Shown piece after piece: positions 63,407-64,000 of a stretch of DNA of 64,000 bases. Positions within the stretch are counted from its first letter, which is position 1. Each line of letters opens with the position of its first letter. The DNA is from an uncultured Draconibacterium sp. (GTDB lineage Bacteria > Bacteroidota > Bacteroidia > Bacteroidales > Prolixibacteraceae), in NCBI RefSeq assembly GCF_963677565.1, contig NZ_OY781982.1:806001-870000 (forward strand). Reading direction: 5' to 3'. Both the position numbers and the translations under genes were made by a program. The notes under the pieces were generated by a model that did no database searches, was not told the origin of the DNA, and worked only from the letters and a program-made list of their open reading frames with translations.

Positions 63407-64000
63407 ATGAGGATATTAAAAATTACATTGTTTCTGATCGTTGTCCTTGTTGTTAGTTGCGAAAAAGACAATATCAATGACAAATTTGATGACGGTTTTA
63501 ACATTATATTAAACGACAAAACTATTATTAGTCAAAATGATTTTAATTATTACGACTATTCAACGCATCTTTTATATTTCAATAATGATAATCCATTTGC
63601 AGAATATTTAAAAGATATTGGTGATTTTGTTGTATATGCTAATGGTGTAAAAATATATGATGGAATGATTATTCCTGAAAACAGAAATGATTTTATTTAC
63701 TCGGGTCCCATAATCCAACCTAATTCTGATTATGATGATTACATTTTACCAATAATATCATATCCTCAAATGAAAACACCCGGAATAATTGAACAAGACC
63801 CACGTAATGATATTAGAATAGAGAATGCACTAAAAAAGTATAACAAGTTTCATTCAGGATTGACTTGTAATATTAGTTCCATCCAATTTCAATCAACAAC
63901 GGCTATCTTAGAACTAACTTTAAGTAATAATGATTCATTCAATTATTACTACTTAAATCCTGATAGTATGGGAATAAATTTATATCACAATTATACTGGA
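63407..64000 (+). CDS. Lipoprotein of unknown function, cassette gene 3, cut by window edge
   Basis: An open frame from the ATG at 63407 reaches the right edge (198 codons, no stop). It begins MRILKITLFLIVVLVVSCEK, a lipoprotein signal with Cys18. The mature part is Asn/Asp/Tyr-rich and AT-rich (NDKFDDGFNIILNDKTIISQ). No family is recognised. It lies in the third cassette, which begins at 63360. Confidence 0.75.
   Translation, partial: MRILKITLFLIVVLVVSCEKDNINDKFDDGFNIILNDKTIISQNDFNYYDYSTHLLYFNNDNPFAEYLKDIGDFVVYANGVKIYDGMIIPENRNDFIYSGPIIQPNSDYDDYILPIISYPQMKTPGIIEQDPRNDIRIENALKKYNKFHSGLTCNISSIQFQSTTAILELTLSNNDSFNYYYLNPDSMGINLYHNYTG

Overview
The window looks like a chromosome segment of a Bacteroidota bacterium, probably near Marinilabiliales/Prolixibacteraceae (inference). 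Supporting signs are C-terminal type IX secretion (T9SS) sorting domains, promoters of the TTG-N19/20-TAnnTTTG class, LytTR/His_kinase and 7TMR-DISM regulators, and a Bacteroides-type mannan operon. No rRNA, tRNA, CRISPR array, insertion sequence or tyrosine recombinase was recognised.

Layout. 0-8.6 kb: housekeeping and small metabolic genes (panB, an RluA-type pseudouridine synthase, cytidine deaminase, pterin dehydratase, a Tat-exported aldo/keto reductase). Two related outer-membrane-type proteins flank a DUF5009 acyltransferase. 8.6-15.2 kb: a minus-strand beta-mannan operon (GH130 phosphorylase, 2-epimerase, GPH symporter, GH26 mannanase) followed by a GH51 arabinofuranosidase. 15.6-33 kb: a two-component pair, a saccharopine-dehydrogenase-like enzyme, an exported S9 peptidase, a stand-alone TonB-plug protein, a GT2 transferase, an exported C1 peptidase, tag, a large TPR protein and rarA. 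33-53.5 kb: a surface-protein locus with two very large secreted proteins (one carrying eight nearly identical 303-bp repeats), a LytTR regulator with a histidine kinase that has an FG-GAP-like sensor, two paralogous adhesin-like proteins, a small T9SS protein and a membrane-bound 7TMR-DISM/HTH regulator. 53.7-57.8 kb: a PfkB-family kinase, a DUF1801 protein and a GH3 lipoprotein.

57.8-59.2 kb is gene-free and filled by a degenerate 41-bp tandem array with hairpins. From about 59.2 kb to the right edge the sequence becomes AT-rich and is organised like an integron-type gene-cassette array. Two about 132-bp recombination-site-like elements separate same-strand genes, and the first bases of each complete cassette are the exact reverse complement of the first half-site of the element that ends it. 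No integrase is visible. This array (a metalloprotease-like protein, a small membrane protein, an erythromycin-esterase-like protein and a lipoprotein) is the most unusual structure in the window.

Three separate intergenic tandem arrays (42, 21 and 41 bp) and several decayed inverted repeats show that gene-free DNA here is repeatedly occupied by short-period repeats.
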